A DNA stretch of 64,000 nt from Dryomyza anilis (lineage: Eukaryota > Arthropoda > Insecta > Diptera > Dryomyzidae), in assembly GCA_951804985.1 (NCBI GenBank), contig OX638132.1, positions 103,840,026-103,904,025 of the forward strand. The letters run 5' to 3'. A program made the translations under genes and the position numbers. The stretch's first letter is position 1, and every line of letters starts with the position of its first letter. Under the pieces are notes generated by a model. The model was not told the DNA's origin, did no database searches, and saw only the letters and a program-made list of their open reading frames with translations. Below, piece by piece: positions 47,089 through 58,236 of this stretch.

Positions 47089-47830
47089 TTATTTCTCGTT
47101 TACAATTCGCATAAATTTGTCATCGAAAACATTAAAAAATCCCTTGAGTTTTTTGTAATTTGCAACTTCATTAGTAGTCATATTTTGTTTGTTTGTTGCA
47201 ACAATGCAATTTGTTTTTAAACATTTTTTATAAACATTTGATTGAACATTTAGCTGACAACACTTTAACAAAACAAAAAAAAAAACTACCATAACAAAAA
47301 TTAACAGCAAGCAGTCATTTATCATGAAAAATAATTGAGGACGTCGATGTCTGTTTTCTGTTGTTATTGCAGCTATTTCACGCTTTTGAAGTGATTTTTT
47401 TTATAGTTTTATTACTATTAATGCTTGCTGCAGTGTTGTTTCATTTTTAATTTCTAGAGTTTCATCATCGAACTTAATAGGCATTAATTTAATTATAGCC
47501 TCTACGTGATTAGCTTCGTTATTGATGATATCTGCTGCTATTAGTTGACATTTTAGTGTAAATTCTGGTGATCGCCCTACGTTCGGGTCCCTCCGCTTTG
47601 GCGTCATCGCATGGAAACTCGATGCCACGTTGTTTTTACAGTTCAGTTTTCTTTTTTTTTTATTACAGCACAAAGATCTATTTTTGGAATTGTTGGGGGA
47701 AGCGCATGTATTTTTAGGTGACCCTTCATTTTTTCTTTTTTCGATTTTGTCACTTTTAAAGAATTTAAATTCAAAACAAATTAAAAAGAATATATAAAAT
47801 CTAGTGTTGTGTTTATTAATCGGTTAATCG
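47089..47830 (-). other. Two unrecognised minus-strand open frames in Lst2 intron 1
   Basis: One frame is open from about 47825 to 47404 and gives a Lys-rich then more ordinary C-terminal half (IAADIINNEANHVEAIIKL, MPIKFDDETLEIKNE). It has no good ATG near its start; ATG codons lie inside it. A second, from an ATG at 47325 to 47089, begins with a hydrophobic stretch (residues 4-21) followed by Cys residues. Neither is recognised and no splice sites link them convincingly. On the plus strand, TTTTTATTACAG at 47655-47670 would be a good acceptor for another short frame. Chance frames are the simplest explanation, but the codon texture is less AT-driven than elsewhere. Confidence 0.2.
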
Positions 47831-47939
47831 AACATTTTGATTAATGAATATTATGATAAATCAATTATCAAAATTACGATTAATCGGTTAAGTATAAGTT
47901 CTGATCATTTTAAATAACCAAAAAATGAATTCTGTGGTC

Positions 47940-48330
47940 TCAAGCAATAACAACATAAGTCATTTTTTACTACTTTTCAGGAGAGCATTTTAAAGGTTTA
48001 ACTAATTATAGCATAAAATTGTATTAAGATTTTTAAGTTTTACCAGCGCAAATATCTCACATTTTATTAGTATATTTTGTAAAAAATACTAGTTTTATAA
48101 ATTGTTTATTACTTTAATAATTATAGCGGAATTAGTATTAAATGTTGTTATTCCAAATTGAAATATTGATATTTCATGTGCATAAGTCGAGTTATGTTGT
48201 TATTACACAAAGCAAAAACATAAAACGAGCAACATAGGTTGACTTATGTTGTTATGCCGAATCGAAAATTTCGAATATGCTAAATTTATGTCGTTTTACC
48301 ATACTAAATATTGGTTCGTTTTATGTAATC
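47940..48330. repeat. ACATAAGTC-motif repeat, left cluster
   Basis: AACAACATAAGTC, GACTTATGTTGTTAT and AGTTATGTTGTTATT occur in both orientations. The same motifs form a larger cluster at 50395-50945. Confidence 0.45.
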
Positions 48331-48875
48331 ATGTTTCTTTAACAAGGATAATATTATAAAACTAAAAATATTAAAATTACTGAATATTCTTTACAAAAAG
48401 AAAACCATATTATTTACTACATTTTATTAACATTTTTGGATAACTTTTATATAATAAGCTTTGAATACTTTAAATGTGTGAATATGATAGTGGAATACTC
48501 GTGGAATTTCCAATTCGACTATGAAACTATTCAACTATATAACTGTCAATTCCCATATATTTTTACAAACATTATTTGGAATATTTGCGATTCATCATTT
48601 TGGTTTATCATAAAAAGATAGATTTATAACTTATTTTTATATTATTTTTAAGTCAATCTTATTTCCAATTTCTATTCTATAATTTCCATGTCGTGTATTA
48701 GTTCTATCAAGAGGTTTTAAAAATCAACAAAAATATGAAACACAAACTTCAGTTTTGAATTTATGGCTTGTAGCAAATGTACAAATATACCAGACGTATT
48801 GTCCATCAACAAAACTCTTGTTATATTTTAAATAAGACAAAATGTTTGCCACACGTCTAGGGAAATGGTTTTATT
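48331..48875. other. AT-rich intronic DNA, nothing recognised
   Basis: No exon, RNA gene or repeat was found; the 61-codon plus frame at 48436 is unsupported. Confidence 0.4.
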
Positions 48876-48884
48876 TACAATATA

Positions 48885-49132
48885 ATAATTTGGCGCTACA
48901 ATCTTGGAGACTTTACGCCGTACTCATAGTGGTGGAACCTACTGTTTAACGCCATATCCGAACGGCTTGCTAAAAAGTTTATTCATGGGAGGTTTTACTT
49001 TCAGAGGTTTGCCATTGTCTTGCGAGAGGTACCGTGGTATAGAAAAATGTTTTCTTTGAAAAAGATGTTGACAGTTGCTGACATCGAACCAGGGACTTTT
49101 TGCTCGTAGTCCAACGTACTAACCAATCGAGC
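48885..49132 (-). mobile_element. SINE family 2, copy C, with 9-bp target duplication
   Basis: Minus orientation with tRNA head (GTAGCTCGATTGG, then GGTTCGATGTC), family body and ATT tail. TACAATATA flanks it at 48876-48884 and 49133-49141. The body is the most diverged of the long copies. Confidence 0.8.
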
Positions 49133-49289
49133 TACAATATACTCACTGCAAACAAGTAAATGAAAAGACTCGAGGTATATTTAAAAAACAAAACTACTAA
49201 AAACTACTTAATAGCTTTAAATGTGCCTACACTATTATAGTTCAATAGACAAAAACTTACGCCATTGTACAATTTTGGCGGGGAAGGCT

Positions 49290-49570
49290 ATACAAAGATG
49301 AAGTACAACCAGTAAATGTAATATGAGGTATTTTTTAATATAAATGGTCAGATCACAGGTCAAAATGGTCCGATCTCGCCAAACAGCACAAACAGCGTAG
49401 GTATATAAGTAATCTATATTATAAATTTCATTTATCTAACTCTTCAATTGTTTAAGTAGTAGGGATTTCAACAGACAGACAGACGGACATCGCTAAATCG
49501 ACTCAGGAGGTCATGTTCATCAAGAATACGAAACTGAATATACCCTTTCACTCTTAGTGTAGGGTATAAC
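49290..49570 (+). mobile_element. Interspersed repeat ending AGTGTAGGGT, copy in Lst2 intron
   Basis: Shares GGTCAGATCACAGGTCAAAATGG, TTAAGTAGTAGGGATTTC (each as parts) and the terminal CTCTTAGTGTAGGGTATA with the copies at 8.2 and 34.8 kb, but lacks the first half. Confidence 0.6.
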
Positions 49571-49835
49571 CAGAAAACTGCGTTAAATGTAGTTAAATAA
49601 AATTTACTTAGCGAATTATAATGGAGTACATTTTTCAAGTATTCTTCAAGTGTTTTAAGATTTGCATAATATTTAAGTAATATTTAATACAAGCAAACGT
49701 ATTTGTAATTAATTCGATTTTAGTCACATTTAATTTTGGCATTTGTTTCATATTTAAAATATGTTTGTCAGAAGTATAATTTTAATAATTTCCAAGTATG
49801 TTCAAGTTCAGCACTGTGATATTTGTGACTAATAC

Positions 49836-49945
49836 TGCTTTAAACTGTAGGTCCTACCATTGGAGTAAATATTTTATATGTTCAGTTTAAATGATTGGAA
49901 AGTGCTCGGCCTAGATTCATCAGAACTGCTGTGCCATTTTATTTT
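49836..49945 (+). mobile_element. SINE family 2, copy E, 3' fragment
   Basis: AAACTGTAGGTCCTACCA, then CTCGGCCTAGATTCATC and CTGCTGTGCCA correspond to the last third of the family body, strongly diverged. No head and no clear tail repeat. Confidence 0.5.
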
Positions 49946-50394
49946 ATCGTATATAACTAAAATTACCTTTGTCTTTTTGACTATTGGTTGGAGCGTCACG
50001 TCTAAACTGCCGAATCGATTTGACTTAAATTTATACGCAAGGATACTATGGTGTTCAGAGGTAACATAGGCTATATATGGGCGAAATAAGGACAGCTGTC
50101 GTGTCTCCTCCCATGCAATATACATTTTCAAATCCAAAATAAGGTAAAAAAAAGCACAAATCAAAAGCAAAAACATTGCCATATTAAAAAGAAATGCAAA
50201 AATAATGCCACAAATTATTGCAAAAATACAAACCTAAAGCATTAACAACAGCAAAAAGAAGAATACAATATCAAAAATGCAAATACCAAAACCATATAAA
50301 ATAACTACAGAAATATTGTTTAATTATTTCTTAAGTAATTATATTTATATAAATTAGATCTTTTAATAGTATTAACTGATTAAAGAACAATTTG

Positions 50395-50945
50395 CGAATT
50401 TTTACCATTGAATAACAACATAAGTCGTAAATTAGTATATATTTTGTTTTTGGAATAACGGCATATGTCGACTTATTTTTGAACTTTTAATAAAACTTAT
50501 TTTGGAATAGCAACATAAGTGGAGATATGTTCAATAAATAACAACAATTTATTTTGGAATAACAACATAACTCGAATTAAGTTATAAGAAAAACGTTTTT
50601 AAATTTGGAATAACGACATAAGTGGAATTTTTTTATAAAAAACATAATTTTAAAATTTGGAATAACAACACAACTCGAGATATGTTGTTATGATTTCTTA
50701 ATAATTTTACTCAGACAATTCAACTTTCGAGTGTGTAATAACAACGTAAGTCTAGTTGTGTCGTTATTCCATATGTAAAATGCGGCAAAACGAGTTATGC
50801 TGTTATGTTTTTCCCTTATAACTTTTGAACTAAAGAAGAGAATATCACCAAAATTTGACACAATATTAAATCGAATACCGGGAATACGATGGTGGTACAC
50901 ACGACATAACGACATAAGTCGAGTTATGCTGTTATGCATTGGGCC
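50395..50945. repeat. ACATAAGTCGA-motif repeat, main cluster
   Basis: About ten blocks of the type GGAATAACAACATAAGTCG occur at 40-70 base spacing, the later ones inverted. They include the perfect small palindrome CATAAGTCGAGTTATG at 50911. Frames here are chance products of the repeat. Confidence 0.6.
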
Positions 50946-51104
50946 CACAGAATTGTTGAACAGTATTTAATTTGAATTGTTTGTATTTTGAAGAGGAAAC
51001 TTGTGGAAAAACTGATTTTTTTAAATTTGCTATTTTGAATATTCATAAAATTCGAAAAACATACAAATAATTGATTAATCAGTACAATTGAATTCGATTA
51101 TACA

Positions 51105-51620
51105 TCTATATATAAAACTCATCTAATACAACATTTTTGATATTCCTTTCCTCGATTTGACTGTCATTGTTTCCGTATTTTGTTTGCCATTTGTAAACAT
51201 TTAGTTACGTTACGCTTTGTGGTCTTTTCTCCATCGCAATCACCAACACGAAACACCAACCAAAGCAATTAAACATCTTTTATGCCGGATATGAAATTTG
51301 TTGCAATTACGGTCGCGCGTCGTCCATCAGCCAGATAAACTTCTAAACCAAAAGAAAGGCCAACAAATAAGAAAACAAAAATATACAGAAACAAAAAATA
51401 CTTCGATGCGCCGTTACAATTCAATTGCCATTCCATGCTCCACACCTTCCCCCACCAACTGCCCCATCATGGTATTTCTCCTGCTAGCAACGACCAGCCG
51501 ACCGATCCACCAGGCCTTGTGTTTACGTTTCTGGTTTTTCTCATTTAATTACGTTGTTATTTCTTTGTTTTAATGTATTTTTATACTGCTTCCAAGTTAA
51601 TCAAACCGCACGAAAGAGAG
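51105..51620 (+). mobile_element. Possible Helitron 5' end
   Basis: TCTATATATAAAACTCATC follows an A at 51104, as at arthropod Helitron 5' ends, and is followed by TTTGACTGTCATTG-type sequence. The 3' boundary was not found. From about 51290 the DNA is GC-richer and might instead be host regulatory sequence. Confidence 0.4.
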
Positions 51621-52180
51621 CGGCTACACGTTAAAGCGAGATGGCACGATGTACATCTACGGCGTCATTAAGCCAAACGTTTCTGCGATTAAACGCAAAC
51701 TTCGTGCGATTTTCTTAAGTCTGGCAGCATTCGTGAGATTGTTCATCATCATGTACTGACTGTCCGCCAAAATGGAACATGCCATGCCGCAGCACACCGA
51801 CTGAGTTGGCAGCTCTGCGCACGAGCATCGTCTGCTGGACGCATGCGTAAGAAAGAGACAGCCTTATGAATTGCGAATGCGACAGAGCCCGATTTTGATA
51901 TTAAGTGCATTTTCGAAAGAGCATTAAGCCCGAGTTTGCTTGCATCACCGCATTTTTCTTCGCTGCTACTGCCTACTGCTGCTGCTTCTGCGTGTTGCTG
52001 TTTGTTGTTATTGCTTTGATGATGGTGGTTGTGTGGTGCATATTTTATTTGACGTCAAGGTTGATTGTTTGCAATTTTATTGCGAGAGCCACTGCAAGAA
52101 ACCGGATATATTTGGATTTAAATTTCGAAACAATTGAAAGGTTTGATTACATTTTTGTTACACACCTTCTAATAATTTAG
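51621..52180. other. GC-richer island in Lst2 intron 1
   Basis: Mixed-composition DNA with CTGCTG and GTTGTT simple repeats near 51965-52015. Two overlapping plus frames at 51905-52180 are open but unrecognised (low-complexity Cys/Val-rich). A regulatory role is the likeliest. Confidence 0.3.
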
Positions 52181-52639
52181 GTAAACCATCTATTTTTTTT
52201 AATGTTGTGAAATTTATATTACAAAATCATTTTTTTTATAAACTCAAAAATAATTTAAAATCATTTAATAGTATTTGCCTTTTAAAATATATTTTTTTTG
52301 TTATAGACTAATTTTAAATTAAAAATCAAATAATATTATGAAAAATTTAACATGATATTTTTTAAAGTTATTTTTATAATACTATTTTTTGAAAAAAGTG
52401 TTTTATAATTTTTCACAAATATAGATCAGAATTCATATATATCGTCGTTGCAAAATTATAAGATAGATAAACACAAATCCATCTATGACTTCTAAACGAT
52501 CAGACCAACATTGGCATACATTCCAAGTTACTCTTTCGCATGGTATTTCAACCTTTCAAATTTATCAATTAGGTAATGAACATAAGTGTTTTAAAATTTA
52601 AAATAATAATCTTTGTCTTGGTTATTAAGTTTTTTTTTT

Positions 52640-53400
52640 TGGCTGAACTTTACTTTATAGGGCCGGTCGAAATTCACAAACAAAAAATTGCCACAAATTA
52701 CCACAAATGTCACAACATTTTAAATGTCGCTCGGACCCATGGAACCTACTAAAATTCGAAAACCGACCAAGGTCATAAGAGGTTTTTGAATTATAACGAT
52801 GTGGTCGGGGCAAATAAATAAAATTGTCACACGATGCAGAAACCAGACCTTAAAAATAAAAATAATGACCTCGAGGTCACGTGGAACCCCTTTAAAATCA
52901 AAAACATGTTATTTTTTCAAACTCAAATTCCTGGAAAAGGGGAGTGGCAAAATGAAAATAATAAAATATTGAAAATCCTATACATTCAGTTAAATAATGT
53001 CATAGAAATTTATATGCCAAAAAAATAAATTCTAGAACCAGGAAAAAATAAATTATTTTTTTCGATACTAATTAACTTAGTGTACAAGAAGGCGATTTTT
53101 ATTACAATGATTAACTAAGAGTACAAAACTTATATTTAACTTTTTTGAAGAAATAATCTTTTTTTTCCTCAGTGTACCCAAAATTTTCAGGTCATAAAAA
53201 TTACCATGGCTATGCTACTGTATATATCAAGAATTTTGAATTTTTTATTTTTTTATTTTGCCACTCCCCTTTTCCAGGAATTTGAGTTTAAAAAAAAAAA
53301 AAAGTTTATTTTTTAGTCACTTTTTTATTTTATTATTTTTAAGGTTTCGTTTTTGCAACGTGTGACAAAATTTGTTATTTTTCGACACCCTCTGCGTGGC
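52640..53400. mobile_element. Fold-back element centred near 53.1 kb
   Basis: CTCAAATTCCTGGAAAAGGG at about 52922 is repeated inverted at 53267-53290 (CCCTTTTCCAGGAATTTGAG). Outside it, CCTTAAAAATAA (52850) pairs with TTATTTTTAAGG (53333), and TGTCACACG (52826) with CGTGTGACA (53359). The paired arms total about 140 bp around a 300-bp centre. The GGGCCGGTCGAA block at 52660 links it to the 20.6-kb element. Non-coding. Confidence 0.6.
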
Positions 53401-53519
53401 ATTTTTTTTTCTTTTTTTATTACAAATGAATTTAAATCAGATTATATCATTTTTTATATTGTATTATAGGTACTACTTTTTTTAGAGCACTTTTTAAAAT
53501 TAGCTGCTAATTTTTTCCA

Positions 53520-54950
53520 GTGCACTTTTCCTGAGTCAGTGCAATAGTAGCAGCTGTTTCAATGGGAACGCACGAAACACGTCGTTGTGGACACGACAGC
53601 TCACGAATGAAAGAATGTTCTGTGATTTGGCGAAACTTTACTCCAACGAGTAGTAATAGTAGTAGTAGTAGTAGAAGTGTTTGATAGTAGTAGCTTGAAG
53701 TACGTTACGTTGCAACAATAACAAAAACAACAGCAATAACGCAAGTAATGCAACGCAACATATGCTGTATGCGTGAACTGCACCATGCCAAATACTGCCC
53801 AACCCTCCCTTGGACCGACGAGTTTTCCTGCCTGAAAAATTCGCAATTCATTCATGCATCGCATACGAAACAAAACTCGTCGATTGTTTAAAAGTGTGAA
53901 GAGTGAGGGAAACAAGCAGCTCTCGAGCTCTGTCGAGTGTTGTTGCTGGTTGCCTCACTTTGGCAACGCCGCAGCGCACAACGTGCAACCAGGACAAGGC
54001 GACGAGGCGGCAGCCAACAATTGCAGCCGCCACAACGCAAACGTGGGCGGTGTGTGGAGTGCGGAGACGATGACTGCATCAGACGGCGATGACGAATACA
54101 GGCACAGTTGCTGCCAGTTGCGGCAACGAAATGAGGTCAAGTTGGATGCAGAGTTGATTGCAACTTTTGCTCAGAAAAAGGCGTTGCACAGCACGTTGCA
54201 AATTCCTGAGTTTTTTTTGTTGTATATTTTATTTCATCGTCTTCTTTATTGCAGCCAGGAAGCGCTCTAATTTTGGTGCTGCTTCAAACACTTTGCGAAA
54301 GTGCCGCAGTTTTGCGAGTTAATTTAAAATCTATTAGTGTTGTTTTTCTGTCTTTCGTGAGTAATTAAAGCAAACAAAAAAATAAATTTAATTTTAAGAA
54401 AAAGTAAAAGTAAAGAGCTGCTTTAATTTTTAAATCGCATCGGTTGCGCATTTCGAAACTCAAATTATTTTCACTTTTCACAGTCGCAGCATCCATCAGG
54501 CAGCGCCAACTTCGCCTACGACAGCAACAACGTTGCCACATACAATTCACACTTAATTTTTTTTTTTTTTTGGATTTTCTAAATGTTAAAAGCCGTAGTG
54601 AAAGGTGAATAATTTGTATCATTTTCCTGCGATCGGTAGACGGCCTGGTGGTGCTGGTGAACAAATATTTTTCCTGCGTTGCTCCTCTTTGATTGCTAGA
54701 CACTCAGACAAGACAACCAGCGCATCGCAGCGACGTTGTCTGTTCTGAATTTTTCAATTTCTAAATTTAGAGCAACGGCGCGAAGACCTTCTTTAGTCGT
54801 CGCCCCTTGTTTCAATTGCGACAGGCAGCAGCGCATAGATAAAAAGAAATGTTCACCCAGACTTTTAAAAATAGTTGCTGTGAACTTAACTCCAATGCGA
54901 ACTTTAAATTATAAAATTGTTTTGGTTGCTACAACTATATAAAACATTAA
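53520..54950. other. GC-richer island in Lst2 intron 1 with unrecognised frames
   Basis: The longest frame is plus 53854-54270, 138 codons, from an ATG, with a Cys/Asn/Gln-rich product I do not recognise; three overlapping minus frames are also open, which argues for composition and not coding. A TGAGTCAGTGC (53532-53542) and AGT/ACAACA simple repeats occur. It may be an alternative Lst2 promoter or leader exon, or an enhancer. Confidence 0.3.
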
Positions 54951-56997
54951 ATATTTAAAAACGCATATAAATACAATTTAAAAAGTTGGTTTTTTGAAAT
55001 GAATTAATTTTTATTTGTAAATGGAAACATTAAATTTGTTCTAGATCTCCAAAATGTGAGATCTCTTTAAAATTCACATCTCTAATTTTATGAAATATTT
55101 GAAATATTGGTATCGAAAAAATCACAAATGGTCAGTAGGATTGATAGAAAAAAATACATAGTATTTTGTAGTATTTAATGGTATTTACTAATATTAATAG
55201 TAATAAAAACTATAGTATGGTAGTATCGTATCGCATTTTATTTTTTTGTTCGTCTTTGATCGTTTATTTTTTCGAAATCTTTTTTTATTAATAGTCACAA
55301 AATATCTCCCACGAATTTGAGCTTTTCCTGGTTATCGGTGTGTGTATTTTTAAGTTGTTATAACCCGTCCAATCACCCTAGTAGAAATTGTTTTATGGTC
55401 ATGATCAGGAAATGATCATCGACTGAAGAAATGCGCTGTTTTATGTTGAAAATAATTTAAATAAAAGTAATTCCTAAAATATATTTTTTGAATTGAATTG
55501 TATTATATTCCTCTCTATTTTGTATAAACTATAATTTCTGTATTTTATTTCTAGTAATTTTATAGCCGCTTTTGTTTCTGAAATACACATTTTTATCTCT
55601 TTAATTTCCTCTTAAATACTGCTATTTATTGACATATATTCAATGTTTGTACAATATTCGTATAAACAAAAATATTTCCTCTTGAATTCGCATTACGCAT
55701 TTCCTATGATCTGCTATTGAAAATAATTTATACGAAAAACAAATGCTCTTCACACAAGTTCAAATACATAATTGTATAACATTCATAGTTTACAATTTGT
55801 TGATACCTAAACAATTTGCTAAAAATACCGTCCCAATTAGCAAAGAGGTGAGTGAGAGTCAGTCTGTCTTCTTCGTTACGACTATAACTTGTTACTGGTG
55901 TCAGCAAATTTTCTGATGCATCATCATTGTTTGGAATAATAACAGAGCGTCGTAATACACAACTCTGTGATTGTAGTTTTTAAGCAGAAAATGGGGACAG
56001 CCCCACACACGCGCCGCAAATAATCTTTTCTTGTTTTTTTTTTGTAATTCTGCGAATTTAATCGAATATTTTGTGCAAAAGAAAGCATTAACTAAACAAA
56101 ATGAATTTAATTCAATCACAAAATAATTGTACATATTTTAAAAATATGAATTCATTTTATTGTTAATACTGACATAATTGGGTTTATATTTCGGAAATCA
56201 TTCTCTATTTATTTTTTCAAAATATGTCGAAATAGTTTAAAAAATAATACATTTAAAGCGGATTTTCTTTTCTTTTTTTACCATACTCTTAAAATTGTGG
56301 CATTGGGTCATTCTTCTGCAGAAATAGTTGACATTTGTCAAATCATCTTGAATCTTTTGCTCTTAATAACCTAATTTTTCATTATCAAATGAACAGTTTT
56401 TTTTGTAATACTTCATAAATGGTAGTACGTCTTAAAAAAATTCAATTCTCACTTAACATCACATACAACTTTATGTAAGTGAAAGGGCAAAATAATAATT
56501 ACTGTTAAAAACATTGCTTTAAGCAATTTTAAAACTGTTATTACAACTTAATCTTCACTCTAATTACAACATTTTCACTTTTTTACGACATTGCTTTATA
56601 TTTACTCACACGCACTTAGTTTTTATTATATATTATATGATGAATCGGCGGCAGGGCCCCTTTCTGTATGAAATTTTAATCTTAACTACATTAAAAACTA
56701 TATACGACATTATTTTCACCACATAACTAAGTAACAAACACCTAGTTTTCGTCTAAACAAACAAAAGCGAAAAACTGTAGAACTTCACATGAGTTTCTTT
56801 CCGCTTTCTTAACATGCACAGTTCGTCAGTTACAATTGGCGCTCCGCGTACCCCCAACAATACCCATCCATCAAATGTGCTCCACATTCGAAGGTAATGC
56901 ATGCCGGGAGGTTGCTCTAGTGTAGTAATAAAGGTAATAAAGCTAGGATAAAATATAATCTTTACACAAAATTAAATACTTATAAAACATTTTTATA
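54951..56997. other. AT-rich intronic DNA, no gene recognised
   Basis: A small AATAGTATTT-type patch lies at 55150-55235. Otherwise unremarkable sequence; the 77-codon minus frame at 55901-56134 is unsupported. Confidence 0.4.
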
Positions 56998-57694
56998 CAC
57001 ACAGAAAAACATGATAGTAACATATTGAAGAGGTTTTTGTTTTAATGTTTGCTGCAAACGTTTAAAACGATTGATCGATAATTTGCCGATCGAGAAATAC
57101 TAATGTACTCCGTCATTTTCCTAATTCAAACCTATCACTTACTCCTTTTGTCGGTCACCGATATGATTGAAACATTATTTTCTTACTAACAATTGTTTCA
57201 TATTTCATGTTATGTTTAATTATTCATCATAGTACTATTTTTTCACAATCATTAACAGTTATTATGTTTGTTTTATTGCTATTTTGATGGTTGTGGCAAA
57301 CGTGTAACATGATTATAGCAATAATATCGAGAGAGAAACCTAATAAACTCGAACATATTCCTATTTATTTTTGGTTTTCTTGATCATTTGATTCAATTAC
57401 TGATTTTATTTATAATTGTTATGTTAATTATACAAGTAGAATCATTCCAGGAATCATTGCATGAATCATTTTGATTCCTTGCAAATATACTATTCCTACA
57501 CATTCATGCACATTAATTATGATTACCACAAACATGCCATAATCTTATTTTCTTACATGCCATAATCTAATATGATTCAGACAATAATGTCGTGAAACTC
57601 CAATCTTAGTAGACGAAATTAATACATATAACATATTATTATCCTAATAATAAAGTACAATGATATACTTTAAGGAATAACTGTCGTCACATCG
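56998..57694. repeat. ACACAGAAAA-ended segment rich in AATCAT/ATGATT motifs
   Basis: Starts ACACACAGAAAAACATG at 56998 and is rich in AATCAT, ATGATT and CAACCAT-type motifs in both orientations, especially at 57420-57600. No right end could be fixed; it runs into the family 1 copy that follows. Confidence 0.4.
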
Positions 57695-58236
57695 TCACAT
57701 GAGGTTCGGAGAATGAAAAAGCTAGTTGTAACAACCAACTTTATATGGTTAAAACGAATTCTCTACAAAGTTGTTAACGTAACAGACATATTTGATTCGC
57801 TCTTCGTATCCTTGGAAATTCTGTATCTCCTAAACCGAGCGTTTTTTCAAGGTCACAGTTCAAAATTTTCAAAAATGGGCAACACTTGTATTGGTTTTTT
57901 CTATATACAAAAATAATGGTATTTTTTACAGAAAATGTAATGATGCCATTCGATTCACTAAATATCATAGGTGAAATTTCTGAATCCTCGGACATTCTGT
58001 CTCTCCTAAACCGAGCGTTTTTTCAAGGTCACAATTCAAAATTTTCAAAAATTGGCGCAAAACTTGGATTGGTTTTTTCTATACAAAAAAAATACTGGGA
58101 TTTTTTTACAGAAAATGTAATGATGCCATTCGATTCACTAAATATCAATGATTCATAGGTGAGATTTCTGTATCTTCTACAACTATTTTAGTTTTGACTA
58201 TAATAACTGACTAAGCGGTTGAGAGAACGGAAAAAG
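57695..58236 (+). mobile_element. MITE family 1, copy 5, carrying an internal tandem repeat
   Basis: 57695-57784 matches the left part (GTTAGTTGTA-like block, GGTTAAAACGAATT) and 58183-58236 matches the right part (CTGACTAAGCGGTTGAGAGAAC). Between them lie two units of a tandem repeat of about 180 bp (starts near 57808 and 57990), with CTCCTAAACCGAGCG and AATGTAATGATGCCATTCG. The repeat is related to the array at 17785-18345. The open frames here come from the repeat. Confidence 0.6.

Noticed and set aside
53854..54270. 138-codon gene in the Lst2 intron
   Set aside because: Several frames on both strands are open over the same GC-richer DNA, the product is low-complexity and unrecognised, and no splice or promoter set fits well.
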